From the NCBI GenBank assembly GCA_964413755.1, contig CAYPTW010000125.1, forward strand, positions 1 to 6,369: a stretch of DNA of 6,369 bases, written 5' to 3'. Position numbers and translations under genes: made by a program. How positions within the stretch are numbered: the stretch's first letter is position 1; each line of letters begins with the position of its first letter. A model generated the notes under the pieces. It did not search any database. It saw only the letters and a program-made list of their open reading frames with translations, and was not told the origin of the DNA. Below, piece after piece: positions 6,140 through 6,369 of the stretch. This DNA is from XN24 sp964413755. GTDB lineage: Bacteria; Pseudomonadota; Gammaproteobacteria; Steroidobacterales; XN24.

Positions 6140-6144
6140 CTCCT
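6140..6144 (-). promoter_or_regulatory. Ribosome binding site of adk
   Basis: Read on the minus strand this is AGGAG followed by AAAACTGC and then the ATG at 6131, an 8-nt spacing. It is the best Shine-Dalgarno of the minus-strand genes and fixes the adk start. Confidence 0.8.
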
Positions 6145-6168
6145 GGTTCAATCGCCGACCGCCAGGGC

Positions 6169-6191
6169 CGGACCGCAAAGCTTGCCGTCCG
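6169..6191. other. Inverted repeat in the probable adk 5' leader
   Basis: CGGAC (6169-6173) pairs with GTCCG (6187-6191), and GCAA (6175-6178) with TTGC (6182-6185), around a 3-nt loop and one C-C mismatch. This gives 9 bp in a 23-base element. It lies 38-60 nt upstream of the adk ATG, downstream of a TTGACC word at 6207-6202 that could be a -35 box but lacks a good -10. It could be a leader hairpin or an operator; chance is possible at this GC content. Confidence 0.3.
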
Positions 6192-6223
6192 CGAGCGGCC
6201 GGGTCAAACGCTGCGCGCCCCTG

Positions 6224-6252
6224 TGAACATGACGCGGCGAATCCGCTATCCT
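6224..6252 (+). promoter_or_regulatory. Candidate sigma-70 promoter for the PPi-phosphofructokinase gene
   Basis: TGAACA (6224-6229; four of six to TTGACA) is separated by exactly 17 bp from TATCCT (6247-6252; four of six to TATAAT). The start would be near 6259, giving a leader of about 32 nt before the ATG at 6291. Both boxes are imperfect, so the call rests on spacing and position. Confidence 0.4.
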
Positions 6253-6278
6253 TGCTGCGCCCACCGCAAATGCCCGCC

Positions 6279-6285
6279 AGAGGAG
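6279..6285 (+). promoter_or_regulatory. Ribosome binding site of the PPi-phosphofructokinase gene
   Basis: AGAGGAG ends 5 nt before the ATG at 6291. This is a strong Shine-Dalgarno, and it decides the start codon of the truncated gene at the right edge. Confidence 0.75.
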
Positions 6286-6290
6286 CCCGG

Positions 6291-6369
6291 ATGAAGAAGC
6301 GGAACCTGTTTTATGCCCAGTCCGGCGGCGTCACCGCCGTCATCAACGCCACGGCCTGCGGCGTCATCG
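6291..6369 (+). CDS. pfp: Pyrophosphate--fructose 6-phosphate 1-phosphotransferase, N-terminus only (3' end outside window)
   Basis: Only 26 codons are present: MKKRNLFYAQSGGVTAVINA followed by TACGVI. The block FYAQSGGVTAVINA is characteristic of the N-terminal phosphate-binding loop of PPi-dependent phosphofructokinases (group with PFAM PFK, PF00365). In ATP-PFK the corresponding start is closer to IGVLTSGGDAPGMNAAIR. The enzyme reversibly phosphorylates fructose 6-phosphate with pyrophosphate in glycolysis and gluconeogenesis. The residues that fix PPi against ATP use lie outside the window, so the donor is inferred from the N-terminal pattern. The gene is divergent from adk, with its own Shine-Dalgarno. 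Confidence 0.8.
   Translation, partial: MKKRNLFYAQSGGVTAVINATACGVI

Noticed and set aside
6178..6207. A sigma-70 promoter for adk using TTGACC (6207-6202) as -35
   Set aside because: At 17-18 bp spacing the only -10 candidates are CAAGCT or AAGCTT, matching the consensus at two of six positions, so it was not annotated.
6094..6294. A 66-codon plus-strand frame across the adk start and the intergenic gap
   Set aside because: It overlaps the adk start region antisense and the pfp start, has no Shine-Dalgarno and no recognisable protein features.

Overview
The window is very GC-rich, gene-dense bacterial chromosome. Gene content and protein sequence suggest a gammaproteobacterium, perhaps near Chromatiales/Ectothiorhodospiraceae. 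The clues are an Mpl-type murein-recycling ligase, a Pseudomonas-like UbiX, a classical RNase D and a pyrophosphate-dependent phosphofructokinase beside adk. The lineage is an inference from recognised families, not from a search. No RNA genes, CRISPR arrays, transposase genes or broken genes were seen.

Layout. (1) At the left edge is the 3' part of hemL (+; tetrapyrrole synthesis). (2) At 645-804 is a convergent gap holding a 69-bp palindromic element (693-761). It has 19-bp inverted ends and is flanked by a perfect 5-bp direct repeat, like a very small non-autonomous mobile element. (3) At 805-4294 are five minus-strand genes, each touching or overlapping the next. In transcription order they are: an unrecognised inner-membrane protein, mpl (peptidoglycan tripeptide recycling), ubiX (prenylated-FMN synthesis for ubiquinone), a stand-alone LON-domain protein, and a DUF2007 protein ending in a RanBP2-type zinc finger. 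They are almost certainly one translationally coupled operon. (4) At 4295-4338 is a 44-bp divergent promoter region; its rightward promoter has an extended -10 so close to the rnd ATG that the mRNA could be leaderless. (5) At 4339-5442 is rnd (RNase D, +). (6) At 5443-5486 is a short convergent gap with a strong GC hairpin. (7) At 5487-6131 is adk (-), with a four-cysteine LID. (8) At 6132-6290 is a divergent regulatory gap. (9) From 6291 to the right edge is the start of a pfp-like PPi-phosphofructokinase gene (+).

Most of this is housekeeping. The parts most worth a second look are the palindromic element after hemL, the two small uncharacterised proteins tied to mpl-ubiX, the possible leaderless start of rnd, and the adk/PPi-PFK pairing.
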